NCBI GenBank assembly: GCA_022340585.1
Contig: JAJDNS010000053.1
Span: 28,782-92,781, forward strand
Source of the DNA: Acidobacteriota bacterium
GTDB lineage: Bacteria; Acidobacteriota; Vicinamibacteria; Fen-336
Direction: 5' to 3'
Length of the DNA: 64,000 nt
Shown here: piece after piece, positions 26,364 through 35,922 of the stretch
How the letters are laid out: each line of letters begins with the position of its first letter
Numbering within the stretch: position 1 is the first letter of the stretch
The notes under the pieces: model-generated
Databases searched by the model: none
What the model was told of the DNA's origin: nothing
What the model saw: only the letters and a program-made list of their open reading frames with translations
Position numbers and translations under genes: made by a program

Positions 26364-27959
26364 TCAGGCCGAGGGCGAGACCTGGCGAACGGCGCGCTCG
26401 TAGAACTCCTGCAGCCGCTGGAGCTGATCCGGCGTGAGGCCGAGCTCGCCGGCCTTCATGAGCTCGGCCATCTCCCGGTCGAGGGAGGGATCCGTCGTGG
26501 CGCTGCGACGCACCTGCTCGATGTAGCGAGCCAGGCGGCCGCGGCTCCGGCGCGGCACGCCCTGATAGGTCGCCCGGGTCAATGCCGAGAGCTCCCGGGA
26601 CTCGGCGGCCGACAGCGACGGCACCAGCTCGGCCAGCGCCACCACCGAGCGGCGGAAGGCCTGATCGGGCTCGAGGAGGCGCGCCTCGGTCTGGGCCATC
26701 AGCAGCTCGGCGACGGGAGGGCTCAGGTGAGGCACCTGCTCCACCGCCGCCTGCACCGCTGCGCTCAGGCGCGGAGCCAGGAGGCCCCGCGCCTTGAGGG
26801 CGCCGGCCAGCGGGGTGAGACCGGCCGGCCGGGAGGCGGTGGCCTCCGGCATCCAGGCCACGAGGGCGAAGCTCATCCAGCCGTCCTGGCCGGCGACGGT
26901 GAGGTCGCGCTGGCGGTCTCCGGCCTGGGTCCAGACGGCGTCCAGACGTCGCCCGGCGAGGTTGCCGAGGATGGCGTTGGAGCGCCCCTGCTCCTCGATC
27001 GACGGTTGCTCGAGCCGGCGCCGGGCCATCAGGTAGTCCAGGTACTGGTCGGAGGTGGCGACTCCCCAGGGCGCGGGCTCCGCCACCACGTAGCCGTACC
27101 CGCCGAGACGTGGCTGGGCGATCGTGACCAGCGCCCTTTCGGGGGCGGTCACGAGCGGGTTCCCGGGGCGCAGGGCGACCCAGCCGTCTGGCAGATCCAG
27201 GGCCAGGCCGATCGTGTCGTCGGTGAAGCGCCGCTCGGGACTGCTCCACGAGCGCACCAGTTGTGCCGTTTCGCTCTCCGGGGCGCGACCGAAGTACATC
27301 ATGCCGAAGGCGCCGGCAACCACCGGGAGGGCGGCAAGGACGAGGCCGAGCCACCCGAGAGAGGGCGCGAGCAGGGCCACGAGACCCGAGAGGAGGACCC
27401 AGGCCGAGGCCAGAGCGAGGAGCGCGGCGCCGCGCTCCCCCTGGGCCACCAGGATCCCGGCCAGCGGGAAGAGGGCAAAGGCCGCGAGGAGCAGGAGGGC
27501 GCGCACGAGCCGCCGCCCCAGCTGCCGGCCGGGCAGGAGAGCGAGGGCCAGCGCCAGCACCCCCAGCGCGATCTGGAGCCAGGGCGCCCCGTCGAAGGCC
27601 GGCAGAACGACGTCGGGACGCCAGGCCAGCAGGCCCAGCCCCACGGCCAGGATCCCCAGCAGGCCGCCCGTGACCCGGCTGCGCCAGGGGTCGAGGGCCG
27701 TGGGACCGTCACCCCCGGGGGTGGTCTTCGGGCTCTCCGGTCTCGAGACACCCCTCCGTGGCCGGGAGGAGGGGCGTCCGCCACGCTTTGCGCCTTTGAA
27801 CTCGGGGAGACTGGCCAGGGGGACCCACTTGCGGGAGCCCGGACGCATGACCGGGCTGTCGCCGTCGATGAGGCCCTGAAGCTTCCAGGTCTTCAGCGCC
27901 GAGAGGTCCATCGGGCCGATCTCGCTGCCGTCCCCGAGTCGAACCTTGTAGCCCGCCAC
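26364..27959 (-). CDS. GYF_2-domain membrane protein of unknown function
   Basis: 531-residue protein. Residues about 1-50 form a GYF_2 domain (YKVRLGDGSEIGPMDLSALKTWKLQGLI). A basic, proline-rich linker follows, then about five hydrophobic segments (residues 100-235: LLGILAVGLGLLAW, LGVLALALALLPG, ALLLLAAFALFPLAGILV, LVLAALPVVAGAFGMMYF). The rest is a soluble domain with charged helices at the C-terminus. GTG 27959 follows GGAGG. The domain usually mediates protein contacts; partners are unknown. Non-coding bases 26269-26363 separate it from the sufC promoter. Confidence 0.65.
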   Translation of the reverse strand: MAGYKVRLGDGSEIGPMDLSALKTWKLQGLIDGDSPVMRPGSRKWVPLASLPEFKGAKRGGRPSSRPRRGVSRPESPKTTPGGDGPTALDPWRSRVTGGLLGILAVGLGLLAWRPDVVLPAFDGAPWLQIALGVLALALALLPGRQLGRRLVRALLLLAAFALFPLAGILVAQGERGAALLALASAWVLLSGLVALLAPSLGWLGLVLAALPVVAGAFGMMYFGRAPESETAQLVRSWSSPERRFTDDTIGLALDLPDGWVALRPGNPLVTAPERALVTIAQPRLGGYGYVVAEPAPWGVATSDQYLDYLMARRRLEQPSIEEQGRSNAILGNLAGRRLDAVWTQAGDRQRDLTVAGQDGWMSFALVAWMPEATASRPAGLTPLAGALKARGLLAPRLSAAVQAAVEQVPHLSPPVAELLMAQTEARLLEPDQAFRRSVVALAELVPSLSAAESRELSALTRATYQGVPRRSRGRLARYIEQVRRSATTDPSLDREMAELMKAGELGLTPDQLQRLQEFYERAVRQVSPSA

Positions 27960-28074
27960 CTCACCTCCACCCGCCCGGTCGACTCCTCGTGGGCACCGGG
28001 GAACGGGGAGTATAGCGCCGATTGCCATGGAACTCCCGGCGACGGCAGTCGTCACATATCATGTGGTACCTGCC

Positions 28075-28557
28075 ATGAGCCAGATCGACTCGGAGGCCCT
28101 CCGCCTCGGTCGCTTCCGCCGCCACCCGCGGAAGGGGACCTGGTCCGCCCGGTTCGTCCTCGACGCGGGGCCCAGCGGCGAGGCCGCCCTGGACCACGTC
28201 GAGGACCTGGCGGTCGCCATGGGGCGGGCCGGGGGCCTGGAGGGCGACGAGGCCACCTTCGTCGGCGTCGCCTTGCGCGAGGCCGTGGTGAACGCCTTTC
28301 GGCACGGGCGGAGCCCCGACGGCGCGCCGTGTCGCATCGGGCTGCACCTGACCCCGGAGGCCCTGGTGATCAACGTGCGGGATCGCGGGCCCGGCTTCGA
28401 CCCGTCCGATGTCCCGGATCCCTGCGCCGCCGCGAACCTCTCCCGCGGGAGCGGCCGGGGGCTCTTCTACATGAAGTGCTTCACCGACCACCTGGCGTTC
28501 GTGTTCCCGCGCACCGGCGGCTCCGTCGTGCGTCTGGCCAAGAGGACCCGGAGCTGA
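28075..28557 (+). CDS. RsbW-type HATPase (anti-sigma-factor kinase-like)
   Basis: 160-residue protein consisting almost only of a HATPase_c2 domain: ALREAVVNAFRHG (N-box), VINVRDRGPGFD and GSGRGLFYMKCFTD. It resembles RsbW/SpoIIAB serine kinases that hold anti-anti-sigma factors or sigma factors. Start uncertain: ATG 28075 begins near the usual family N-terminus; an in-frame ATG at 28027 adds 16 residues. No sigma or STAS gene lies next to it. Confidence 0.7.
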   Translation: MSQIDSEALRLGRFRRHPRKGTWSARFVLDAGPSGEAALDHVEDLAVAMGRAGGLEGDEATFVGVALREAVVNAFRHGRSPDGAPCRIGLHLTPEALVINVRDRGPGFDPSDVPDPCAAANLSRGSGRGLFYMKCFTDHLAFVFPRTGGSVVRLAKRTRS

Positions 28558-28572
28558 GCCCGGGACGCTGCG

Positions 28573-28842
28573 TCAGGGAGTCCAGGTCGGGTCGATCGGC
28601 TTGCCGCGGTCGGAGAGCAGCTGACGGATGTTGAAGGCCACGCTCTCGGGGCTGTTGGCCATGACCGCGTCTTCCCGAGGGTTCTCCTCGGGCCGGTGGT
28701 CGAGGGCGAAGCGCCATCCTGCCTCGGCCTGGAAGAAACGGACGCGGTAGGAGCCCAGCTCTCCGGACAGAGCTTCGCGCAGGACCTCCACCCACTCCGC
28801 CTTGTCCTCGGGTCCTCCCCCTTCCCACTTCACGATGAACAC
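28573..28842 (-). CDS. Small hypothetical protein
   Basis: 89-residue soluble protein with no motif I recognise. Codon use is like its neighbours and GTG 28842 has GAGG six bases upstream, which supports a real gene. It has an even mix of charged residues and a Trp-rich N-terminus (FIVKWEGGG, EWVEVL). It converges on the RsbW-type gene with a 15-base gap. Confidence 0.55.
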   Translation of the reverse strand: MFIVKWEGGGPEDKAEWVEVLREALSGELGSYRVRFFQAEAGWRFALDHRPEENPREDAVMANSPESVAFNIRQLLSDRGKPIDPTWTP

Positions 28843-28888
28843 CGGTCACCTCGCTGCTGGAGATTGTAGGCTACCGGGGGCCCGAGCG

Positions 28889-28917
28889 TTGACACCAGAG
28901 TGCCCTCCTGCCATGAT
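28889..28917 (+). promoter_or_regulatory. Likely sigma-70 promoter for the response regulator gene
   Basis: TTGACA (28889-28894), 17-base spacer, CATGAT (28912-28917), ending 48 bases before the ATG at 28966. The -35 box is a perfect consensus. Confidence 0.5.
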
Positions 28918-28965
28918 TTGCTATTCCCTCCCGAAAGGCAGCGGTCGTATGGTCACTGGTAGCCC

Positions 28966-30147
28966 ATGAGAACCAGTCGGATCGTCATCGCTGACGATGA
29001 CCCCAGGGTCAGACGCCTCCTCGAGCACGCGCTGCACGCTCCGGAGTTCGAGGTCCATGCGTTCGCGACCGGAGCCGCGGCGCTGGAGGCGCTTCCCGAC
29101 ATCCGCCCGCACTGCGTCGTCAGCGACATGCTCATGCCGGACATGGACGGCGAAGGACTCCTGCGCTCCCTGCGAGCCATCCCCGGCCTGGAGGACGTGC
29201 CGTTTCTCGTCGTCTCGGCCATCCGCTCGGAGGCCCGCATCGAGTCGGTTCTCGGTGCCGGCGCCACTGCCTTTCTCCTCAAGCCCTTCCCGGTGAAGGA
29301 GCTGGTCGGCAGGATCCGCTCGCTCGTCGACCACGGGGACGAGAACGAGGGGGAGACGGCTTCCGAGGAGGCAGACGCGGAGCCTTCGGAACCGACGGAG
29401 AACGAGCCCGCCCTCGCCGCCCTCCTGGATCAGCCGGCGGATCCGGCCTCGGTGCCTCGCCGGACCGAGCTGCGGACGGGAAGCTCCTCGAACGGCTTCG
29501 GGCGCTTCACGAAGGTCGAGCAGAGCGGACGCTCGTTCATCGTGCTCACCGAGATCGAGAACGCGCCGCAGTTCACCGTCACCACGACCATCACCGAGAA
29601 GGGCCTGGGCCGGCGCAAGATCGAGAGTTCGCTCCTGCACCCCCTGACCCGCCAGGAGGATCGGGACACCGTCCGGCGCCAGGTCGACCTCCAGCACGAG
29701 AATGCCCTCGATCTCCTCTCCCGCCTCGTGCTGGACGGGGCCTCGCGTCGGATCGTGTGGTCGGATCAGAGCCGCAGCGTGAGCCCGAGCCTGTTGGCCT
29801 GGGCCATGTCGGCCCTCGCCCAGGTGGCGGAGGCCGAGGCGGGTGAGGACGAGGTGAAGCGCGCGCTGCGGCGCACGCTGGAGCGTGGGGCGTTGCGCGA
29901 GGAGGACCTGCGCGTCTTCGAGGTCACCGACCGGGGGCGGGTCGTGGTGGCGATGGGCCAGGACGAGAGTCTCCCGGTGCGCGCCATCGCGGCGGTGGCC
30001 AGCTGGGGATTGACCTTTGCCGCCGAGGTGCTGGAGCTCGACGAGGAGGCCGCGCGGGGGCGTATCCGCCAGGCAACACGGTCCCGGGGTCGTGAGCTGG
30101 AGCGCCTCGGCTTCTACGATCGGGTGAGCCATGTCGCGGCATCCTGA
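28966..30147 (+). CDS. Response regulator with unrecognised C-terminal domain
   Basis: 393-residue protein. Residues 1-120 are a complete receiver domain: acidic DDD near residue 10, phosphoacceptor Asp in CVVSDMLMPDMDG, Ser in VVSA and Lys in FLLKPF. An acidic linker (residues 125-150, EGETASEEADAEPSEP) leads to a C-terminal region of about 240 residues with no DNA-binding or enzymatic motif I recognise. It overlaps the next gene by 17 bases, so the two products are probably made together and may interact. Confidence 0.75.
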   Translation: MRTSRIVIADDDPRVRRLLEHALHAPEFEVHAFATGAAALEALPDIRPHCVVSDMLMPDMDGEGLLRSLRAIPGLEDVPFLVVSAIRSEARIESVLGAGATAFLLKPFPVKELVGRIRSLVDHGDENEGETASEEADAEPSEPTENEPALAALLDQPADPASVPRRTELRTGSSSNGFGRFTKVEQSGRSFIVLTEIENAPQFTVTTTITEKGLGRRKIESSLLHPLTRQEDRDTVRRQVDLQHENALDLLSRLVLDGASRRIVWSDQSRSVSPSLLAWAMSALAQVAEAEAGEDEVKRALRRTLERGALREEDLRVFEVTDRGRVVVAMGQDESLPVRAIAAVASWGLTFAAEVLELDEEAARGRIRQATRSRGRELERLGFYDRVSHVAAS

Positions 30148-30967
30148 AGGGGACAAGACCGAGGCGTCCGGCCGGGAGTTCCACCTGGTCAAGGGCGCTC
30201 CGGCCAGCACCGAAGAGTCGGTCATTCCCGTCTTCGAGGAGCTCCCGGTCTTCGAAGAAGAGGACCTCGTCCCGGCTCCCCCGACTCCCGTCACCGAGAC
30301 GGTCCTGGACGAGAGCTCCCTGCCCGGTGAGCAGTTCCGACTCCTGGGGGCTCGCGTGCGGGCGCTGGGGCGGGATCGACGCCTCCGCCGCATCGGTGTG
30401 GTGGCCGCCGCCCAGGGAGAAGGCAAGACCACCGTTGCCCTGGGCCTGGCCCGCTCCCTCGCCGTCGACGGCCAGCACCGCGTGCTCCTGGTCGAGCTCG
30501 ACCTGCGCCGCCCGGCGATCGACCGGGCCCTGAGGCTACCTGTTCCCGAGGTCGGCCTCCGGCAGTACCTCGAGGGTCAGGCCGGAGCGACGGTGACCGT
30601 GCGGCGTCCCGGGGCCGGCGGCTTCTGGGTCCTGTCGGCGGGGGAGGGAACGCTGAGCCGTCCCGAAGTGCTCACGTCACCGCGCATGGTGGCGCTCCTG
30701 AAATCCGCCGAGCGCGTCTTCGACTACACGGTGGTCGACTGCCCGCCCCTCATGCCGGTGGCGGACGCGGTCGTCTTCCAGGACCACATCGACGGCTTCG
30801 TCTTCGTGGTGCGAGCCCGGCACAGCCCGCGGGAGACGGTCGAACGGGCGGCCGCTCTGCTCAAGCCGGAGCGCATCTGCGGGGTGGTCATGAACGGCCA
30901 CCGCGACATCCTGCCGTCCTACCGGGAGTACGCCGGGCGCCGGTACGGCGCCGATCGGAAGCGCTGA
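30131..30967 (+). CDS. BY-kinase/CpsD-like P-loop ATPase
   Basis: 278-residue MinD/ParA-superfamily ATPase of the bacterial tyrosine-kinase type. Walker A is AAAQGEGKTTVALGLA, Walker A' LLVELDLRRPAI (the usual DADLRRP is altered to ELDLRRP), and Walker B YTVVDCPPLMP. The first 65 residues are acidic and variable. The C-terminus has only two tyrosines (YREYAGRRYG is close) rather than a tyrosine cluster. No polysaccharide genes lie beside it; the overlap with the response regulator suggests a signalling rather than export role. Confidence 0.75.
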   Translation: MSRHPEGDKTEASGREFHLVKGAPASTEESVIPVFEELPVFEEEDLVPAPPTPVTETVLDESSLPGEQFRLLGARVRALGRDRRLRRIGVVAAAQGEGKTTVALGLARSLAVDGQHRVLLVELDLRRPAIDRALRLPVPEVGLRQYLEGQAGATVTVRRPGAGGFWVLSAGEGTLSRPEVLTSPRMVALLKSAERVFDYTVVDCPPLMPVADAVVFQDHIDGFVFVVRARHSPRETVERAAALLKPERICGVVMNGHRDILPSYREYAGRRYGADRKR

Positions 30968-30991
30968 GGGCCGGAACCGGATCTCCGAGCA

Positions 30992-32437
<1,446 letters not shown>

Positions 32438-32500
32438 GGGACATTCCCCGGGGCGCGGACTCGGGCGGAATTGCCGCGTGCCAACCGGCCCCCTACGTAC

Positions 32501-32535
32501 ACGCTATGTAATCTTCACAAAAAAGTCAACATTCA
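32501..32535 (-). promoter_or_regulatory. sufB promoter with motif shared with sufC
   Basis: On the minus strand TTGACT (32529-32524) is followed by TTTTTGTGAAGATTACA and TAGCGT. The stretch TTGACTTTTTTGT...GATT matches the sufC promoter in nearly every position, while the flanks differ. This fits co-regulation of the two separated suf units. Confidence 0.65.
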
Positions 32536-32656
32536 ATCTCGAAGCCCGAGAAGGAAGTCCGGCAACCCAGACCCGTGGGCACTCCCGGTGTCGAGGGTGC
32601 GACGAGAAGGAAATCCCCCGGCCCCGGGGGCAGTTCCCCGGACCGGCAGCCGGGCA

Positions 32657-33385
32657 CTAGAAACGCAGACCCACCGTCGCGACGACGGGCGCCGACCACC
32701 TTTCGCCCTCGTCGTTGATCCCGGTGAGGCCGGGCGCCGTGTTCGAGGCAGAAGGCTTCGTCTGGTAGCGCAGCTCGGCCTCGAGGCCGATGTAGAAGGT
32801 GGACCCCAGGTCATAGGTGAAGCCGATGTCGAGGCCGAACACCGCCACCGTCGAGGCGTCGTAGAGCGGGACGTTGTAGATGGCCGATCCGCGGTCGGGG
32901 GCGGAGAGGGCGAAGAGCATGCGATCGAGAAGCCGCACCCCGCCCACCGGGGCGATGTACGACTTGAGGCTCGTGCGGGAGGCCAGGTAGAAGCGGTAGC
33001 CGACCTCCACTCCCCACTCCTCGTAGGGGTCCACGAAGGCGAACAGCGGATCGTCGGCCACCGTACCCACCGACACGCCCCCGGGCGACTCCAGCCGGTA
33101 GTGGGACGCCCGGGCGAAGATCTCGCCACTCGGCGTGACCCCGTAGCCGATGAACCCCTGAAGGCGGACGTCTGCGTTGAAGATGTCGCGGTACTTCCTC
33201 GATTCGACGACCACGGGCAGCTCGAAGAGCTGGCCGCTCACGCCGGCGAGGACATTCCCGGAGACCTCTGAGTCGGTGCCCCCCTGGAAGGCCACCGTAA
33301 AGCGACCCTCGAGGTCCTGGGCCGTGGCCGGAGCGACGACCGCGACCGCGAGGGCGACCATCATCAATGAGCGTCGAGCCTTCAT
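32657..33385 (-). CDS. Outer-membrane beta-barrel protein
   Basis: 242-residue protein with signal peptide (SLMMVALAVAVVAPATAQ), alternating hydrophobic/aromatic strands (VEVGYRFYLAS, LDIGFTYDLGSTFYIGLEAEL) and a C-terminal Phe in VATVGLRF, the outer-membrane insertion signal. No specific family recognised. ATG 33385 is preceded by GGGAGGAG. Confidence 0.7.
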   Translation of the reverse strand: MKARRSLMMVALAVAVVAPATAQDLEGRFTVAFQGGTDSEVSGNVLAGVSGQLFELPVVVESRKYRDIFNADVRLQGFIGYGVTPSGEIFARASHYRLESPGGVSVGTVADDPLFAFVDPYEEWGVEVGYRFYLASRTSLKSYIAPVGGVRLLDRMLFALSAPDRGSAIYNVPLYDASTVAVFGLDIGFTYDLGSTFYIGLEAELRYQTKPSASNTAPGLTGINDEGERWSAPVVATVGLRF

Positions 33386-33516
33386 CGTTGGACTCCTCCC
33401 GGCCCCGCGGGGCGCCAAGCGTGCGCCCCGAGTTTAGCGCACTCGGCCACTCGCCGCGTCGGTTCACGGGCTTTTCCTCCACCGGCGGTGGTTGGGATCT
33501 GCTAACCTGCCCCGCC

Positions 33517-34191
33517 GTGACCTCGAAAGCTCCGGAGAGCGGACCCCGCGGGGTCCTCTGGGATCTCGACGGAACGCTCATCGACTCGGCGGCGCAGCAC
33601 TACGCCGCCTGGCGCGACACCCTGGCCGAGCGGGGCCGCGAGCACTCCCGGGAGGAGTTCGCACGCTTCTTCGGGCGACGGAACGACGTGATCCTCCGCG
33701 AGATGTTCGGCGACGAGCTGTCGTCCGGGGAGGCCGCACGCATCGCCGAGGACAAGGAGGAGCGTTACCGCCGGCTGGTGCGAACCGGAGGCCTGGACCC
33801 ACTGCCCGGAGTGATGGACTGGCTGAGTCGGCTCAGGGAGCAGGGCTTCCGCCAGGCCCTCGCCACCATGGCTCCCGCCGCGAACGTGGAGGTCGTGGTC
33901 GAGGTCCTCGGGCTCCACTCGCTTCTCGACGCCACCGCCGCGGCCGAGGACGTCGCGTGCGGGAAGCCCGCCCCCGACATCTTCCTCGAGGCGGCGCGAC
34001 GCATTGGCGTGCCCCCGCGACGGTGCGTCGTCGTGGAGGACGCCCCCGCCGGCCTCGAGGGAGCCCGGCGGGCCGGGATGCGGTCGGTGGGGCTTCTCTC
34101 GGACCATCACCCCCGACTCGACGCCGATGCCGTCGTGGCGTCGCTGGACACCCTCCCCCCGGACACGTTCCAGCGGCTCGTCGAGTCGTAG
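33517..34191 (+). CDS. HAD-superfamily hydrolase, beta-phosphoglucomutase-like
   Basis: 224-residue phosphatase/phosphomutase-type HAD protein. Motif I WDLDGTLIDS with both aspartates, Thr/Ser motif II in LATMAPAAN, Lys in CGKPAPDIFLEAARR (motif III) and VVVEDAPAGLEGARRAGM (motif IV). GTG 33517 is chosen: TAACCT ends eight bases before it and no ribosome site exists, suggesting a leaderless mRNA. It is transcribed toward the sigma-54 activator gene. Confidence 0.82.
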   Translation: MTSKAPESGPRGVLWDLDGTLIDSAAQHYAAWRDTLAERGREHSREEFARFFGRRNDVILREMFGDELSSGEAARIAEDKEERYRRLVRTGGLDPLPGVMDWLSRLREQGFRQALATMAPAANVEVVVEVLGLHSLLDATAAAEDVACGKPAPDIFLEAARRIGVPPRRCVVVEDAPAGLEGARRAGMRSVGLLSDHHPRLDADAVVASLDTLPPDTFQRLVES

Positions 34192-34218
34192 TCGTCGAGG
34201 GGCGGGTCCGCCTCCAAC

Positions 34219-34235
34219 CTGGCACGGTGTTCGCA
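34219..34235 (+). promoter_or_regulatory. Sigma-54 promoter of the activator gene
   Basis: CTGGCACGGTGTTCGCA has GG (34221-34222) and GC (34233-34234) exactly ten bases apart, the required -24/-12 spacing, and a perfect TGGCACG -24 box. The -12 box is TCGC rather than TTGC. The activator ATG is 26 bases downstream, so the gene may regulate itself. Confidence 0.7.
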
Positions 34236-34260
34236 GGGTGCTGGCGTGAAGGAGTCGCTC

Positions 34261-35685
34261 ATGAGCACGCCCGAACCCGCTTTCTCCCGCCTGCAGCCCG
34301 GTCCCGGAGAGGACAGCGAGGCGTTGAAGGCCGCCCTCGCCGGGGTGTCGTCGGCCTTTGCCTCCCTGGGACGGGTGTTCTTCTGCGTGGACTCGTCCTT
34401 CCACGTGCTGCACGCCTCCTCGGAGCTCGACCGGATCGTCGGGGAAGGCGCCGCCCGGCAGGCCGAGGGCCACCCCCTGGGCAACCTGCTCGGGACGGAT
34501 CTGTTCGGCCCCGAAGGAACGCTGCGACGGCTGCTCCTCGCCGGCGAGAGGCGAGAGGGGTGGCGCTCGACGCTCGAGGTTCCCGGGTCTGCTCCCCGGG
34601 CCGTCTCCGTCACCGCGGCTCCCTTCTGCCCGGAGCCGGGAGCGGTCTGCGACCCCCGCGTGGCCTTCGTGGTGGTGCTCCGCCCGGCCGAAGAGGACCA
34701 GCACATCGTGGGCTCGCCCTTCCCCGGGCTCATCGGGCGTTCCCCGGCCATGGAGCGCATCTTCCGTCTCATCGAGAACCTCGAGCACAGCGAGGCCACC
34801 GTTCTCCTCACCGGTGAGAGCGGTACCGGCAAGGAGGTGGTGGCCCGGGCCATTCACAACCGCTCGCCTCGCCGGGGGGGGCCGCTCGTCGCCGTCAACT
34901 GCGGCGCCCTGCCCGGCGAGCTGCTCGAGAGCGAGCTGTTCGGGCACGTCCGGGGCGCCTTCAGTGGCGCTGTCCGTGACCGCGGAGGGCGCTTCGAAGC
35001 AGCGGGGGGAGGGACCCTCTTCCTCGACGAGGTCGCTGACCTGCCCCTGCCCCTTCAGGTCAAGCTGCTCCGGGTTCTGCAGGAGAGAACGTTCGAGCGT
35101 GTGGGCGAGAGCCGGACGCGCAGGACCGACGCCCGGATCATCGCCGCCACGAACGTCGACATCAGACGGGCGGTCGAGCAGGGCCATTTCCGCGAGGACC
35201 TCTACTACCGGCTGCGCGTGGTGCCCCTCGAGATCCCCCCCCTGCGGACGCGGCGGGAGGACGTGGAGCCCCTGGCGACCTTCCTCCTCGCGCGGGTGGG
35301 CGCACGGCAGGGCCGCGCGCTGCGCTTCTCGCCCGAGGTGCTCCGACTGCTCCTCGAGCACGACTGGCCCGGGAACGTCCGCGAGCTCGAGAACGTGCTC
35401 GAGTTCGCGGTGGCGGTGTGCAAGGGCCAGACGATCCTCCCCGATGACCTGCCGGGAGAGGTCAGCGCCGACTACGTCGAGCCCCACGAGCTGGACAAGG
35501 GGGCGCCTGTCGTCCCCCAGAACGGCTCGGACCGCAACCACGCCAGCGACTTCAACGAGATCGACGCGGCGCGCATCAGGGGGGCCCTCGAGGCCTGCCA
35601 GTGGCGCCGGCACAAGGCGGCCGAGGTCCTGGGAATCAGCCGGACGACCCTCTGGCGGCGCATGCGCGACATGGGGCTCGGGTAG
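34261..35685 (+). CDS. Sigma-54-dependent transcriptional activator (PAS-AAA-HTH)
   Basis: 474-residue activator. Residues about 25-145 form a PAS-like sensory domain ([14 protein letters not shown]). The AAA+ domain (about 160-400) has Walker [22 protein letters not shown] as the sigma-54 contact loop (GAFSGA instead of GAFTGA), Walker [13 protein letters not shown] and the arginine finger region [13 protein letters not shown]. The C-terminus has a Fis-type helix-turn-helix ([20 protein letters not shown]). ATG 34261 has GGAG six bases upstream. It sits directly before the sulfur/molybdoenzyme operon, whose promoter is also of the sigma-54 type, so it very likely controls that operon. Confidence 0.9.
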   Translation: MSTPEPAFSRLQPGPGEDSEALKAALAGVSSAFASLGRVFFCVDSSFHVLHASSELDRIVGEGAARQAEGHPLGNLLGTDLFGPEGTLRRLLLAGERREGWRSTLEVPGSAPRAVSVTAAPFCPEPGAVCDPRVAFVVVLRPAEEDQHIVGSPFPGLIGRSPAMERIFRLIENLEHSEATVLLTGESGTGKEVVARAIHNRSPRRGGPLVAVNCGALPGELLESELFGHVRGAFSGAVRDRGGRFEAAGGGTLFLDEVADLPLPLQVKLLRVLQERTFERVGESRTRRTDARIIAATNVDIRRAVEQGHFREDLYYRLRVVPLEIPPLRTRREDVEPLATFLLARVGARQGRALRFSPEVLRLLLEHDWPGNVRELENVLEFAVAVCKGQTILPDDLPGEVSADYVEPHELDKGAPVVPQNGSDRNHASDFNEIDAARIRGALEACQWRRHKAAEVLGISRTTLWRRMRDMGLG

Positions 35686-35710
35686 GCCCTTCGCAACACG
35701 ATGTCGCCGA

Positions 35711-35731
35711 AAACGTTTCGTTTCATGAAAC
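35711..35731 (+). promoter_or_regulatory. Adjacent palindromes, candidate activator binding site
   Basis: AAACGTTT (35711-35718) and the perfect 12-bp palindrome GTTTCATGAAAC (35720-35731) lie about 135 bases upstream of the sigma-54 -24 box, a normal distance for an enhancer. The region is clearly AT-richer than the rest of the window. Confidence 0.5.
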
Positions 35732-35863
35732 TGTTCGATGCAGACTTTTCGTTGCAGAGTCGTCCCCTCGTCACGACAATCGCCAACGCGAAGAGTGGTC
35801 GTTTGGGCTGACTCTGCGCCGTTACCAAGAGAATCCTCCGGGTGAGCCACCCAGGACGTTTCA

Positions 35864-35880
35864 TTGGCACGCCCTTCGCC
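35864..35880 (+). promoter_or_regulatory. Sigma-54 promoter of the psr-like operon
   Basis: TTGGCACGCCCTTCGCC: GG (35866-35867) and GC (35878-35879) are ten bases apart and the -24 box TTGGCACG is perfect. The -12 box is TCGC, the same deviation as in the activator's own promoter. The first gene starts 44 bases downstream. Confidence 0.75.
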
Positions 35881-35922
35881 ACTGAGTGTCGCAATGCCGT
35901 GTTCCATTCAACGGGGTGACGC

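Noticed and set aside
26245..27354. Open frame in the region of the GYF-domain protein
   Set aside because: Low-complexity Arg/Pro/Gly composition, and it lies in a different frame inside a gene with recognisable domains and membrane segments.
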